DNA of 64,000 nt from Anaeramoeba flamelloides (lineage: Eukaryota; Metamonada; Anaeramoebidae), in NCBI GenBank assembly GCA_027625915.1, contig JANTQA010000057.1, positions 3,286,001-3,350,000 on the forward strand, given 5' to 3'. The translations under genes and the position numbers were made by a program. Positions within the stretch are counted from its first letter, which is position 1. Every line of letters starts with the position of its first letter. Of this stretch, positions 10,835-22,400 are shown piece by piece. The notes beneath the pieces were generated by a model. The model made no database searches. It was not told where the DNA came from and saw only the letters and a list, made by a program, of their open reading frames with translations.

Positions 10835-13800
10835 ACAATAAAGAATGGTTTTATTTTTGTTCAATAAAAAAATATTTCTAAATTGAAATTATTTAAGGAT
10901 GAAAGCACATTTTGACAAATGATCAATTTTAATTGTTCGAAAATTACTGAAAAAAAATTTTTTAGACTGCTTCAAGATATAAAAACATAGAAATCAAAAC
11001 ATCATTAATTCCTCTATTTGCAAAAAAGAGATAAAGTAAATCAAAGTTTAATTTTTCAATTTTGTTTTTTTGAACATTTTTTTTTTTTTTTTTTGATTAA
11101 ATCTTTGGGTTATATTAAACTGTGTTTTGAGCCGAGAAATGTGTTGAGTATGAATCATTAAAGTTAATCAAAGAACTAAAATAATAAACTAGACATGATA
11201 AAGTGTATATTTAAATAAAATTTTTCTTTTTGAAAACTAAACCAAAGAAATTGTTTCCAAATAAATTTGTTGAAATCAAGATTAAAAAAAAAAAAAAAAC
11301 TAATCATGAAAGTCTATTTTATCAATTTCTTTTTTCTTTATTTGTTTAATTTAGAAGAGGCGTCAACAAAATTTTGATTTTTTGTGACCATTACTATTTA
11401 TTTACTTTTTAATTAACAAAAAACCGTTTTTACAGATTTATTTACAAAAGTTCTTTTTTGAAAATTTTTGAACAAACTAAGCCAAAATAAAGAATATATT
11501 GTTTTGAAGTATTAAAATTAAGGGAAATGTTTGAATTGTTGGAAATCAAATACCCATTCCAAAACGTTTTCACCCAAAATAAAAGAAAAATTGAGAAAAA
11601 ATTTCAATCAGATTCAGAATTATTTTTCGTTCTTATTTTAATGGAAAATAATAATCATTTGAAAATCAAAAAAAATTATCCAATAATTAACATTTCGAAA
11701 GAAAAATTTGAAAAATATCCTATTTTCTTTTCACAGCACGAAATTAGAGAGTTTAATAATAAAAAAAAAAATTTCAATTTGTTTTTGGAGAATGTTTTGA
11801 CATGGGTAAAAATTGGAAGATATTGAATTTTGAAATTAAAATTAAATAAAATAGGAAGAAAACTTATATAAAATTACAAATCTTATGAATAAATTATTTT
11901 TTTCAGATTGTTTTCTTGATGGATTTTTTAATTTTTTTATTTATATTTTTTTAAATTAATTGATAAAGGTATTGTTATAGAATGAATTATCCTCTTCTTT
12001 TATTCAAATATTAATGTATTCATATAAAGAATTGTTTTATATATAAACTCAAAATATAAAAAGTCACATAAAATTATTAAAATGGGCCTATATCCTTGAG
12101 GGAAGTGCCATTATAGCGAAAAAAAAATTTTTTTAGCAATTTTTATGAGTGCCTAATCCCAATTAAAAAAACAATCAATATGCAAAGTATAATAGATTTC
12201 AAAAATTCAAAATGAAAAACGAGGACATTGTTTTAAAAAAAGCGCAAAAGATTTACACTCAATTTCCAATTTGGATGGTTGTTAATTACAATTTTGAAAA
12301 CAAACAATGCCATTTTTGAAGTGTCACTCTTTGGGAACTTTTTTGAGATCGAGAAGATTTTTTTTTTTCATTTTTCTCATTTCTCAAATCAGTTTATTTT
12401 TTCTCGAAAGAAGGTTTATAAAATCCTTACATTGTCAAATATAGAAGGTTATAAAACAACCACAAATTGGGATTAAATTGATTTAAATCGATTGTGCACT
12501 TGAAAGAAAATAATTTGTTTCAAATTTAAGAAATTTGAGCATTTGGAAAAATAAAACAAGAAAAGATTGGATATTTGTTGACTAAATTTGAATTTTTATG
12601 TTAAAAGTATTTTTTTTTTATAATTTTTGAATTTTTTTTTTTTATCAAAACTTTTATAAAATAGATAATTTGAAAAAAGTTTTGAAAAAGTAATCAATTT
12701 TTTGAAATCGCTTTACCATGAAATTTGTTTTTTGTTTTTTGTTTGATGAATTTTTATAATTAAGATCCTGTGAAATTTTTTTTTTTTGATGATTTGAATT
12801 TTTATTGAGAAGATTGAGATTTTTTTTTTTTGTTTGATGAATATTTGTAATTGAGATCTGTGTTAATTGAATATTTTTTGTTGTTATTTGAATTTTTTCA
12901 ACAAAAAGACATGCAATTTCACAAATATCATTATTTAGTTTCAAGCCACTTTTTGGGTGTGAAACAAATTCATGGTAAGTGACTACGCCCTTAAAGGAAA
13001 AAAAAATTTTGTCGACAGATCTTTTGCCGCCCAAAAGTAGAAGAAATGAATTATTGAATTAAAAAAAAAATTATTTAAAAAATCCAAGAGAAAACCATAA
13101 ACTGCTGTCTTGTTAATTTGGTTCTTCTTGGTTATTGGGATTTGAGAGAAAATATAATTTTCTTTCATGGTCAAAAAAAGATTTCTTTTTAAAAAAAATA
13201 ATAAACAAATTACTTACGGCCTTATAAATTCTATAGCGGTAACTCTGCTAAAACCAGGATACTTTTTATCATTTTTAAATTCCCAGATATTTGATAAAAT
13301 TGGAACGTTTGCAACTTTAAAAGTACTTAAAATTCTTATTTTTGGGAGATGAACTAGTTTGACATATCCACCAGTGTCTCCTGTAAGCATTAGCATATCA
13401 TTATGTGCGATTGTCATGATGTTAATTGGGTTCTTATGCCAGGAAGGCCCAGACCAGGTGACAAGGCATTCTGCAGTTTTTGGCCACCACACTTTGGTTT
13501 GGCAATCCTCTCCACATGTAATAACATTTTGGCCGTCGTTACTCCACTCTCCACAATTCACGCAGCCAGAGTGCCCTGAAAAGGTTCCCAAGAATTGCGC
13601 TTTTACCCTTAACTTTTCTTTGTTTGTTTTGCTTTGTCGTTTTTTGATCATCCACATCCATGTGTTTCCAATTGAAGAGCCGGCAACTAAAACGGGCCCC
13701 TTAGGATGCCATCTGATCCACTCAATGGTATAAGGGCCTTCTAAGGTGGCAATTTTCTCAGATGTTTTTCTGTCATAAACAAAAATCTTTGCATTTCTTT

Positions 13801-14437
13801 CTGCAGTCGCAAACATTTCACCAAAGCAATCAAAGGATGCATCAACTATCTCAGTTGTATGATCGTTCATTATAGAAAGTGGTTTTTTTGTTTGGGTTGA
13901 TTCATTTTCACTGTTACTTGTTTTTTCTTGTTCTTGTTCTTGTTCTTCTTGTTCTTTTTCTTCTTCTTTTTCTTCTTCTTTTTTTTCTTCTTCTTTTTCT
14001 TCTTTTTCTTCTTCTTTTTCTTCTTTTTCTTCTTTTTCTTCTTCTTTTTCTTCTTTTTCTTTTTCTTCTGTAATCTCTGGTAAATCCCAAACACAACAAA
14101 CCTTATCTTCACTTAGAGTTAAAATGTGATTATTTGAAACTGACAAAGCCTTAATTGGGCTTTTGTGATATTGAAAATTTGATTTACAAACATTAAAAAT
14201 TTCCTCTTCTTTTATGGTGTTGTTTGTAAACCGTGTTTCTAAATCATTTAATAATTCATTTTCATATTCGTCTGAAGATTCGTCACTAGGAAAAAATACT
14301 GGAACAAGTGGTGTTTCCTCTTTTTCTTTTGTTTCTTTTTTTACTTTGAGTTCTTGTTTTTGATCTTTCTCCTGATCTTGATTTTTTTCATCAGTTTTCT
14401 TGATTTCGACTTCTTTTTTTGTTTGGTTTTGAGACAT
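10422..14437 (-). CDS. AAMP: AAMP/Sqt1-like WD40-repeat protein
   Basis: Two exons on the minus strand, 14437-13218 and 10728-10422, about 508 residues; phase 2 on both sides of the 2489-bp intron fits, giving IEFIRP-KPWFVSGCLDG across the join. WD40 blades are recognisable: a first blade at about 85-120 ending CVWDL, then DASFDCFGEMFATA...KIFVYDR, WHPKGPVLVAG...GNTWMW, GHSGCVNCGEWSNDG, LTGDTGGYVKLVHL, WFVSGCLDGNLRIFD and further C-terminal blades. The WHP-x-x-PVL-x-AG...GNTWMW signature is characteristic of AAMP, whose yeast counterpart Sqt1 is the dedicated chaperone of ribosomal protein uL16 (Rpl10), so a cytoplasmic role in 60S assembly is the likely function. Odd: a Glu/Lys tract (about residues 121-172) is inserted after the first blade. 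The N-terminus (about 1-60) is also charged, as in AAMP. Identity is confident; function is inferred from family. Confidence 0.9.
11527..11826 (+). CDS. Uncertain 99-codon open frame inside the AAMP intron
   Basis: This open frame runs antisense to the host gene, wholly inside its long intron. The predicted product is Lys/Asn/Phe-rich with no signal peptide, membrane helix or domain I can name. Its length is unusual for random sequence this rich in A+T, but stop-free stretches of this size do occur in such DNA. It could be a nested gene, a relic of a mobile element or chance. I report it only because nothing else explains the openness. Confidence 0.2.
   Translation: MFELLEIKYPFQNVFTQNKRKIEKKFQSDSELFFVLILMENNNHLKIKKNYPIINISKEKFEKYPIFFSQHEIREFNNKKKNFNLFLENVLTWVKIGRY
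12100..13010. repeat. Family-D repeat, copy 1
   Basis: Aligns with about 58860-59530: gtgcctaatcccaat/gtgcctaataccaat, then caaaagattt/gacac, aattttgaaaacaa, agatc(t)cgaagattttt, aaaatccttac/aatccttac, and after a gap tttcaagccac..gggtgt against tttcaggccac..gggtgt. This extended, gapped collinearity over about 0.7-0.9 kb marks a dispersed element. No terminal repeats were resolved. It carries the C-terminal-looking part of the open frame at 12654-13034. Confidence 0.65.
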
Positions 14438-15954
14438 TGCTTTTTTTTAAAAAAAGAAAAATAGTTACGTAACAATTCTAAAAATTAAAAAATAATTAGT
14501 TATTTTTGTTGTGAGGTAAATCTTTAGGAGATTTTCTTCACTTTGGTGAGTTGATCAGATAATTAGGGTTCTTCAATCAAGTCAACAAAGCTATTCTCTC
14601 ATTTTCAATTTTTCGGTTTTTCTTCATTAAGTAATAATTCCTCTTATCTTTGAAATATTTCCTAACTAAATCAATATTACAAGAAGGTGTGTTGTTATAG
14701 GCCTTGTTGGGTTGTGAGTTTTGAATATCATTTGTATTGTCTCTCTTTGAAAATTTCGTTTCTTTTGGATTTTTTTATTTGTCAAAAATTACTTTTGATT
14801 TTTAGATAGTTTTTAATTCAACCAATAAATTAAAAAGCAAATTATTGTTTAAAATAATACTCAAGATGATTTCTATTGAGATGAATTTAAATTCATATAT
14901 AAAATTGAATTATTTCAGATATCTAAGAACAAAAATTATTGGATAGTTTTGGAGATTAGCTTGAATTCTTTAAACAATTAAACCCCGTAAATTGAATATT
15001 TTGGAGATCTGATATTCATCTGACATTTTTATTCTTATAATTCAAGTAGTATTTGCGATAATAAAATAAAATATAAAATTGTATCAATATTGTTACATTA
15101 TAGAGAATTACCTAAAAGTCCAAGTTTTTCCAATTGTATGTTGGTATCTAAAAACTGGCATTTTAGTTTTTTAAATAATTCAAAATTTGAATATTTAACA
15201 ATATTAATATATCTGAGATCTTTATTTTTCAAAGTGAAATCTTCAGGATGTTGGAAAATTTATTATTAAAACAAGTGTTTTTTATCAAAAAAAGTTCTGA
15301 TAAGAGCTGTCTGAAGGCATTTCCAATGTATATTACTTTTTTGAATAAAAATACATTAGTTGACTTTCAGAACATTGGGCCAAGATATCTTATTTTGTTG
15401 AAAATATTGGCTTTTTTTCTTTAAAAAACTTAACATTTGGGAAAAAAACCTAATTATAAATTCAAATTAGAAATAAATTTTGAAAAGATTCGAAAATCAA
15501 ACTCTTTTTGTATTAGATGATTTATTTTCAACTTAGTATTAAAATATTCCATAGTTGGTGACAAGGGTATAAATATTTCTATGAGCATAAGGTGGAAAGT
15601 AAATTGAAGCAAGGGGTAAAATTATAAGTATTATTAATTATTTATTTGTTTTGTTCAAGATATTTTTTTGGTTTTTGGATCACTAAATGTTTTTTTAATT
15701 CACTTTAAAATATCAAAAAAAATCTGGATTTTGAAATATTTTGTATTTCCTTTTATATATATATAAACTATTTTTTTTTTCAATTTACAACATTTAATTT
15801 CAGTTTTTGTATAACATACAATTCCTGTAACCCTTTAGGGGTTATAATCCTAATAGATTTAACACGATTAAGGTATACAATTATTGAAAGTTTAATGATA
15901 TTAATGATAAATAGTTCAGATCGCTCTAAAAGCAGGATATATATTAGAGATTTT

Positions 15955-17240
15955 GATGATAACATATATTATCATGATATTAACAATAAAATTGCAATAG
16001 TATTAAAAAATCGCGATTAGTCCAACTTTATAGCGAAAAATCATAAAATCGTGATTTCACATTATCGCGAAAAAATGAAAAATTATTTTTTTGAAATCAC
16101 TTTAAAAAAAATATCTTGACTTTTACAAAGTCTTGATACTTTTACAACAATTCCCCTTTAAAAATGTTTGAAATTGTTTGTAAGGGCTGTGAATTGTCTT
16201 CAATTGTTTGCAAGTTTTGAAAGACCGGAAACTTTTCTAAAGGGAATGAGTTTGGTTTGTAGTTGATGAAAAATATTATTCTTTTCATTTTTTTTAACAA
16301 AATATAAAATCTCAAACAAATTTTCTAACCAAACTTATAAATCTCCATTTCAACAATATACTTGAAAATAAAATATGTGTGTTTTCTTAAAATGGAGTTT
16401 TTACATTCACACTTTTAATAACCAAAAAGAATAAAAAGAATAATTTAAATTCTTATTGGTGATCGATCAAACAAAAACCTCTAAGATCTAATTGTGTTTT
16501 CGACCTAATACAAATATACTCAAAGAAAAAGAATAAGAAGAAGAGGACAATTGTATAAAAAACCTTAATAATTGTTGATCATCTGGCAAGGATGTGGTGA
16601 AAGCCTATGAAGAGTTATCCGACCCCTTTTAGCTTTCTGAGAATATTGAAAATCTTTTAACCCAAGAACATTTCTTGAAAGAGCAGATACAGGGTTAGTT
16701 GTTTTAGAAGATAATTATTCAAGGCAATTTCCAACACCACGATTAACTGTGATAATATTTATTTCTCTTTTTTTCTTTTTGTTGTTGATCTAAAAGGATA
16801 CATAGGTTTAACAACCAAACCAAATGAAAACACAATAAAACTCTTTGATCTGTGCCTTAATTGAATCAAGTATCTTTTTTGTTGTTTTTTCAAAAGAATA
16901 ACTTTTATTTCACCTAAACTGTTTTTTGATCAAAAAAAATTTCTTTGTTTAAATATTTCCCAATTAGCCCAAAAACCCATCAACTATTATATCGCGATTA
17001 CTTTTTAATGTGATATTATGGCGTTTATCACGATTTTATAATAATTATCGCGATTTTATATAATATCACGATTTGTTATATTATGGTGATAATGTTGAAT
17101 TTCAAGATTTTCTGATATATCACGATTTGATAAAAATTATCCCGATTTTTGTAACTTTATCATGACTTAAGCATAGATAATATCAAAACCTCTATTAATG
17201 AATTATCGAAATAATGATAATTCATGAGATTCAAAAATAA
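15955..17240. mobile_element. Family-C element with TATCGCGAT-type arrays
   Basis: About 1.3 kb. The left part (about 15970-16080) has aatcgcgattagtccaacttt, read as pieces, and atcataaaatcgtgattt. The right part (about 16990-17165) has at least six variants of ATTATCGCGATTTT (cgcgat, cacgat, cccgat, catgac) at 17-50-bp spacing. The interior 16785-17165 aligns with 35027-35400. A third, left-end relic lies around 50255-50290 and 51010-51070. No open frame of note is present. The class is unknown. Confidence 0.6.
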
Positions 17241-17521
17241 TCAAAAAGTAATATACATTGGATTATTTTCAAGTAATTTGTACAAACTTATTTTTTTACT
17301 CAAAATATTAAAAACTTTGGTAGAACAGGTAGAAAACCATTCTCCAAGTTTTTAATAAATTAATTAATACTGAAAATCTTAAAAATACAAGAATAAATTA
17401 TTTCCAAAATTCAGCTTTAAAAAAAAATGTTTTTATTTTTTTTTTTATTTATTATTTTAGGGGGGGGGGGGATATTAGCCCCTCTTGGTACCCGAATTCG
17501 GAATAAAAAAGTTTTTATTAA

Positions 17522-17690
17522 GGGACTAATCTCTAGTAAATTTTTTTACCTAAATTTAATTGAGATTGGGAAATTTTTTTGCTAATTACTTAGATTTGAA
17601 AGCCCCTGTTTATTTTCATAATATAATTCTTTCTAGATAATGAATCCGTATTTAGAAATTGGACAAAAAAAAATAATAAAGACTGGTTTA
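17522..17690. mobile_element. Partial TTAA-target MITE, family J copy 1
   Basis: Begins after TTAA (17518-17521) with GGGACTAATCTCTAGTAAA and shares aaatttttttacctaaattta and gaaagcccctgttta (in inverted order) with the intact copy at 46907-47079. The right terminus is degraded or missing. An inverted end-like motif, atattagcccct, sits just upstream at 17472-17483, possibly a second remnant. Confidence 0.55.
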
Positions 17691-18390
17691 GTAAGAAATC
17701 AGTCAAAAATTTCTTTTCAAAATGTATTTGTAGATTATTTTTTCTATTTTTCTTTTTTTAAAATAATCTGATAAATAATTAAAAAATTTTCGAAACGAAA
17801 AATATTACATTGAAAAAACTTATGAAATCAATTTTAATTGTGGGTTTAAAATGTGAAATATTTTTCTAATTTATTATTTATGAACATTTTTGAGAAAATA
17901 AAAAAAATTAATATCCTATCAAATCAAAAACACCTGAAATTTTTGATAACTCTAAAACCTATATGTTGATTATTTGTTTTTAAATGGGAATATTCGTAAA
18001 AATCTTAAAAAAAATATAAACGTTTTCAAATATAAATATATAATTTTTGAGTAATTATGAAACATTTTCATTGATAAACAATTAAAAATAGTCTAAATTA
18101 ATGAATTTTAACAAATGGGTAAAATCAGATATCTAAAAAAACCGAAATTTTCAAAATTTATTGAGAAAATGATTGAAAAACAAAAGTCTGAATTTTATTA
18201 AATTTTCAAACTCAGCTAAATTATTATAATCGATTTGTATATAACTATGTGTATTATAATTTTAATGTTGGTATTTAATTCTTTTTAATTTATATGAACT
18301 TTTTGAGTAAGTTTTTTTTTAAAAAAAAATTCTTTATTTTAATGTAACTTTCCTAATTCGAATTGTAAATTTTTGATAAAATTTAATTAA

Positions 18391-18896
18391 GGACTAAGTT
18401 TTTAGGTTAAAATGGTGAAATAATGTATAAAAACACCCTTGGAAGAGTTTTTTGTTCTCAGTATTATTTATACACTGAGGGATTCGTTGAGAAAAAATGA
18501 GAAATTTTCACAATTTTAACAATTTTCACAATTTTTCACTTGAATGATAATTTCAAAATTTCATTTTAATATTTTAGAATTTCCATTTCAACTTTCTGAA
18601 CTCACAGTAATTCCTGTATGTTCTAAATATTTTTTACATTTTCTTTTACAAGTTCGAAATGTTCTCAAATTTGTACTTATTCTTTATAATACCCAAAAGC
18701 TATTTTTTTGTAATTATTTTCGATTTCCATTTTATTGTTCACTGAAAAAAAAAGAAAAAAAGTATATTGAAAGGTAAAGATGACAAAAAATGTTTTTTTT
18801 TTTTTAATCCAATTTCTTCAGAATTAAAAAACTTTTTGAGAATTGAAAGTGAAATAGGATAATAACTCAACACTCTCAATATTGGAAACGTAGTCC
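18391..18896. mobile_element. TTAA-flanked MITE, family L copy 2
   Basis: 506 bp between TTAA (18387-18390) and TTAA (18897-18900). The left terminus is GGACTAAGTTTTTAGG and the right terminus GGAAACGTAGTCC, inverted relative to each other. The interior aligns with 4730-5093. The open frame 18544-18777 lies inside and is not considered a gene. Confidence 0.75.
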
Positions 18897-19404
18897 TTAA
18901 AGGAAAAGATCAAAACCAAACTCAGATTTTAGGAAATTAAAATAAAACAGCTATAATAACTGATGTATTTCTGATCAATTTATTGTTTATCTGAGGAATA
19001 ATTAAAATAAATTTGATTATCTTTATTAGTCACTTTCAGTTTCATAGTTTTTTGGATTAATTTCTATTCGACATTTGCCCATTCTTTAAAATTGATAAAT
19101 TTAGAATATTTGAGAATGTACAACAATAAGAATTGTTCACACCTACTCTAAAATTATACATTTATCTTTGAAAATGCTTATATTATTATATTTTTACGAA
19201 TATTCCCTTTGAAAAATAAATGAATTTTTTTGGTTTTTAGGGTTTTGAATATTCCAGTTGTTTTTGGTTTGACATTTTCATATAAGTTTCTATTTTCTAA
19301 TTACTATTTTTATTTTTTTGTTTTTTAGTTCAATTTTCTAACAGAATCTTTTGTTTGGTGAAAGAGTAATCAAATCAAACACTTGAAATAATAAATTCCA
19401 AAGT

Positions 19405-22400
19405 ATGTCAAATGACATAAATGTAAACGAACCAAACCAAAAACCCAACGCCTCACTCAAAATTAAGAAGGGTTCTGATCAAGATTTTGTTGAAGACTCT
19501 GAGAAATCTGACGTCTTTAGTTCTGAAGAAGAGTACGAGGCTAAGAATTGTTACAACAAAAAACAAACCACAAGCAAATCTTTCACAAAGACAACTAACA
19601 ACAAAAAAGTAACAAAAAATGTTTTACACTTACAAAACGTTGTTCGTGGCTTTTTCTTGCGTAGGTGTGTATCTAAAAGTAATTGTCTCGGCCCTTTTCT
19701 TTCTTGGTTTAATTTTTTTGAAGAATAATAACCGTATAAACACTCTTCCTATAAATTGGGTTTGTTTTAAGAAATTTGTTCTCATTTTTCAGCTTTAATT
19801 AACTGATCGAAATTTCTATTCTCTTTCTAAATTTTTATTATTCACTTAATTTCCTTTTTTATTTTTTTTTTTAAAAAAAGATAAAGATTATAAACGAGCA
19901 CTCAAAAAAAGTTATTTAATCCAAGAGCTAATCGAAACAGAAAAAACCTATGTGACACATTTGAAGAATATTGTTATAGTAAGTGAAATTTGTTTTTTGA
20001 AAAAATTTAACTTTTTCTTCATTCAATTCACCTGGATTCCAGAAAAATAAAAAACACACAAAAAATATTTTCGGGATTCTTCAAAAAACTAATTGAAAAA
20101 TAAATTCGTTTTTTGAGCAATGACTTTTTTTTTTTTTATTTAAATTTCCAAAAAGAAGAACAAAATTTTTTAAAAGCTAATCCACAATGAACAAAATTTT
20201 TTTTCATCAATTTTCATTAAGAGCAAGAATCATAAAAATAACGGTTGTTAAAATAACCAATTAAAATGAAGAAAAAAATTTGTACATTATCCCAATTCAA
20301 AATAGCACTTTGGTTCATAAAATTTACTTTATTTGATCCTTTTTTATTTTTATTTTAATACACAGCACCTTTTGGTTATTCCTATGTTCTACCAAATATT
20401 CTTAAAAAAAAAAACAATTGGTAAGATTAATCACAAGCAAAAGCACAACAATTAGTACTGATAAATTCATAATAATGTAAAAAATTTTTGTTCATTTTCC
20501 ATTTTTCAAATCTAATAACTCTACTTTTAACACTGCTCTTGTTAAAGAATATTTTGAAGATCAACTTAATTTTATAAAGATTTCTTAACTTTTAAATCAA
20601 TAGAATGCTTTATTCAAAGCTAAGGTAAATATTTTTCAAAATGAACTATGAACTATGAACTTTCAAACACTAATTTGAATTTATCAGTATACTTATACTA
20701 TCAGATCGAAAGATACTTCATTAGCAAGTGGAGTAATAACGCTATTGGTAAAACTAACCTGTAGAAGGAAACCAACGAATCCACTGATTAACAAGTTTTC
20801 GTTAACGGAGAAATACCCAGTTTCTGCTGTTATTCGGTTGAACGAGTATTATATCCAAAATTCCAATTTTTATCAAATTGTTGGGGAATGAGCAAAATGA
20901 AAAATGGTTCTTAATATTAGTTCTGGAATATCCATCTTGTATGTCCTGTTCAGATTACTTTTATAACCAACAACATATTTGTTGACATAAAAGAATGCTG
21001 AGTCAAGAGTTCTTGTTCAAATTTAAAAAATAGGTTTTTTTTCGAATTTTTATAATTGACTCAAAACACTTTTACGATCCAAATTCGAAATTCGGTTGTC
21101 TTGAAAAGTTTTGAAAATCAAAATTCCATTATATCTTGCTGTATCCAAATTATTTTCAATCACTATATAGTTTATTCCAAGTTTAACAGTATCACAATAG
21201 TAAATAAATTGGATACACCCTTTCAACAATATCAAAAAAAATAGCTGTTTAAATTTAACTTGTTTTGTTTGGGAAATTCATAAAATTTTATGGATCAATA
21301 AATATTTTGGTTGAAAATCCTCTAAAATCCAAAAAATTGTAATATTTTGACTTTCTTTTAATCGAAATTCTTAAAAATCATTTTTGTTAGGTTAAGGCAT
21401 TGTATTTCAATCAATACAGAACATAAAATATGAATAGTTCTTAATGAAGTTGAGCCTGAAGTGTCAAAACATATTAACAAATACTATGATAGGTTGGAAA
21501 GTAGCTTATTTGACAACTTTTGTTAAACTTTTGAAATTGATGGGGTAAAATTCTAAATTAATTACCTGATAATCAAGGTTAATCCCAGAAAAAAAAAGAT
21601 AATAAATAAAAAATACAAACAAAAAAGTGAAATTGTAAACACAGTGAAACAGCAACTTTTTTTTTAATTGTGCAAATTAAGAGAATCTTAGAAATAACAG
21701 AAAAACCTATGAATTTGTTTCCAAGTGATTAAAGGAAGAAACAATTGATTACAAAACTTCAATCGAAAGAATTAACCACAAAAATAGGTTTTGCAATATC
21801 ACCTTATCGTCAATATTTTTCTTTGATGAAATGATTAATAAATATTCTGATTCGAAAATTTTAACTATTTTTAAGATCAAAAAAGTACTGATTAAACCTC
21901 AATATTAAAAGAGGTCTTACCATTCTGGAAAAAAATTGACAAATGGAAAAAAATTGTCTAATCAGTTTTAATTGTAAGATGGTAGCGAAAATGAAAATTT
22001 TACAATTATTTTTTTTACTTATTGTCCACTGATCAATGAAGATATATGAAACTGAAATTCCACAAACTTGATTAATACCTATGGTTAAAATCTTAAATCC
22101 AATTTTACACGAATGAGAAAAGCCTAGCAACAAAAAATCCAAAAAATTCAATTTTTACTAATATTTACAATTAAATTCTCAAATGTCAAAAATTGGGGAA
22201 GATTAAATTTTGGTTTTATGTGATGTTTTGAATTCTATTTTGATTCCAATAATCAATCTAATTTTTGGACTTGGTTTTTGTTTCAAAATGAACAAAAAAA
22301 GAAATTAAAAAAATATTTAAAAATGAGAACATTTATTACAATTGTTTGAAAAAAATTAAAACCAATTGGATATTTTTTTCCATTTGACAATTTTTTTCCA

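Larger units (their letters stand above)
10729..13217 (-). other. Long intron of the AAMP-like gene (2489 bp)
   Basis: On the minus strand the donor is gtaagt and the acceptor ...caatag. It contains a (TA)n microsatellite (10811-10834), a homopolymer-rich middle, a family-D repeat (about 12100-13010), and two open frames of unclear status: 11527-11826 (+, 99 codons) and 12654-13034 (-, 126 codons). The latter overlaps the family-D repeat, so it is probably element-derived. Neither frame shows a domain I recognise. Confidence 0.75.
14438..19404. other. Divergent intergenic region, about 5 kb
   Basis: This separates the AAMP-like gene (-) and the DH-PH-kelch gene (+) and so should hold both promoters; no core promoter motif is evident. 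It contains a family-C element with TATCGCGAT arrays (about 15955-17240), a run of 12 G at 17460-17471, a partial TTAA element (from 17522) and a complete family-L MITE (18391-18896). The stretch 14438-15950 is A+T-rich sequence in which I see nothing specific. Confidence 0.6.

Noticed and set aside
12654-13034. 126-codon minus-strand frame as a real small gene
   Set aside because: It overlaps a dispersed family-D repeat and its second half is Lys/Asn low complexity; no domain recognised.
13359-13733. 124-codon plus-strand frame antisense to the WD40 gene
   Set aside because: Antisense to well-conserved WD40 blades, with no independent signal.
13870-14112. Lys-rich and Arg/Lys-rich open frames on both strands
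   Set aside because: Off-frame readings of the GAA/GAG repeat that encodes the Glu/Lys tract of the AAMP-like protein.
19665-19880. Alternative donor at gtgtgt after LRR in the first DH-PH-kelch exon
   Set aside because: It would create an immediate stop after joining to 19881; the donor at 19661 keeps the frame.
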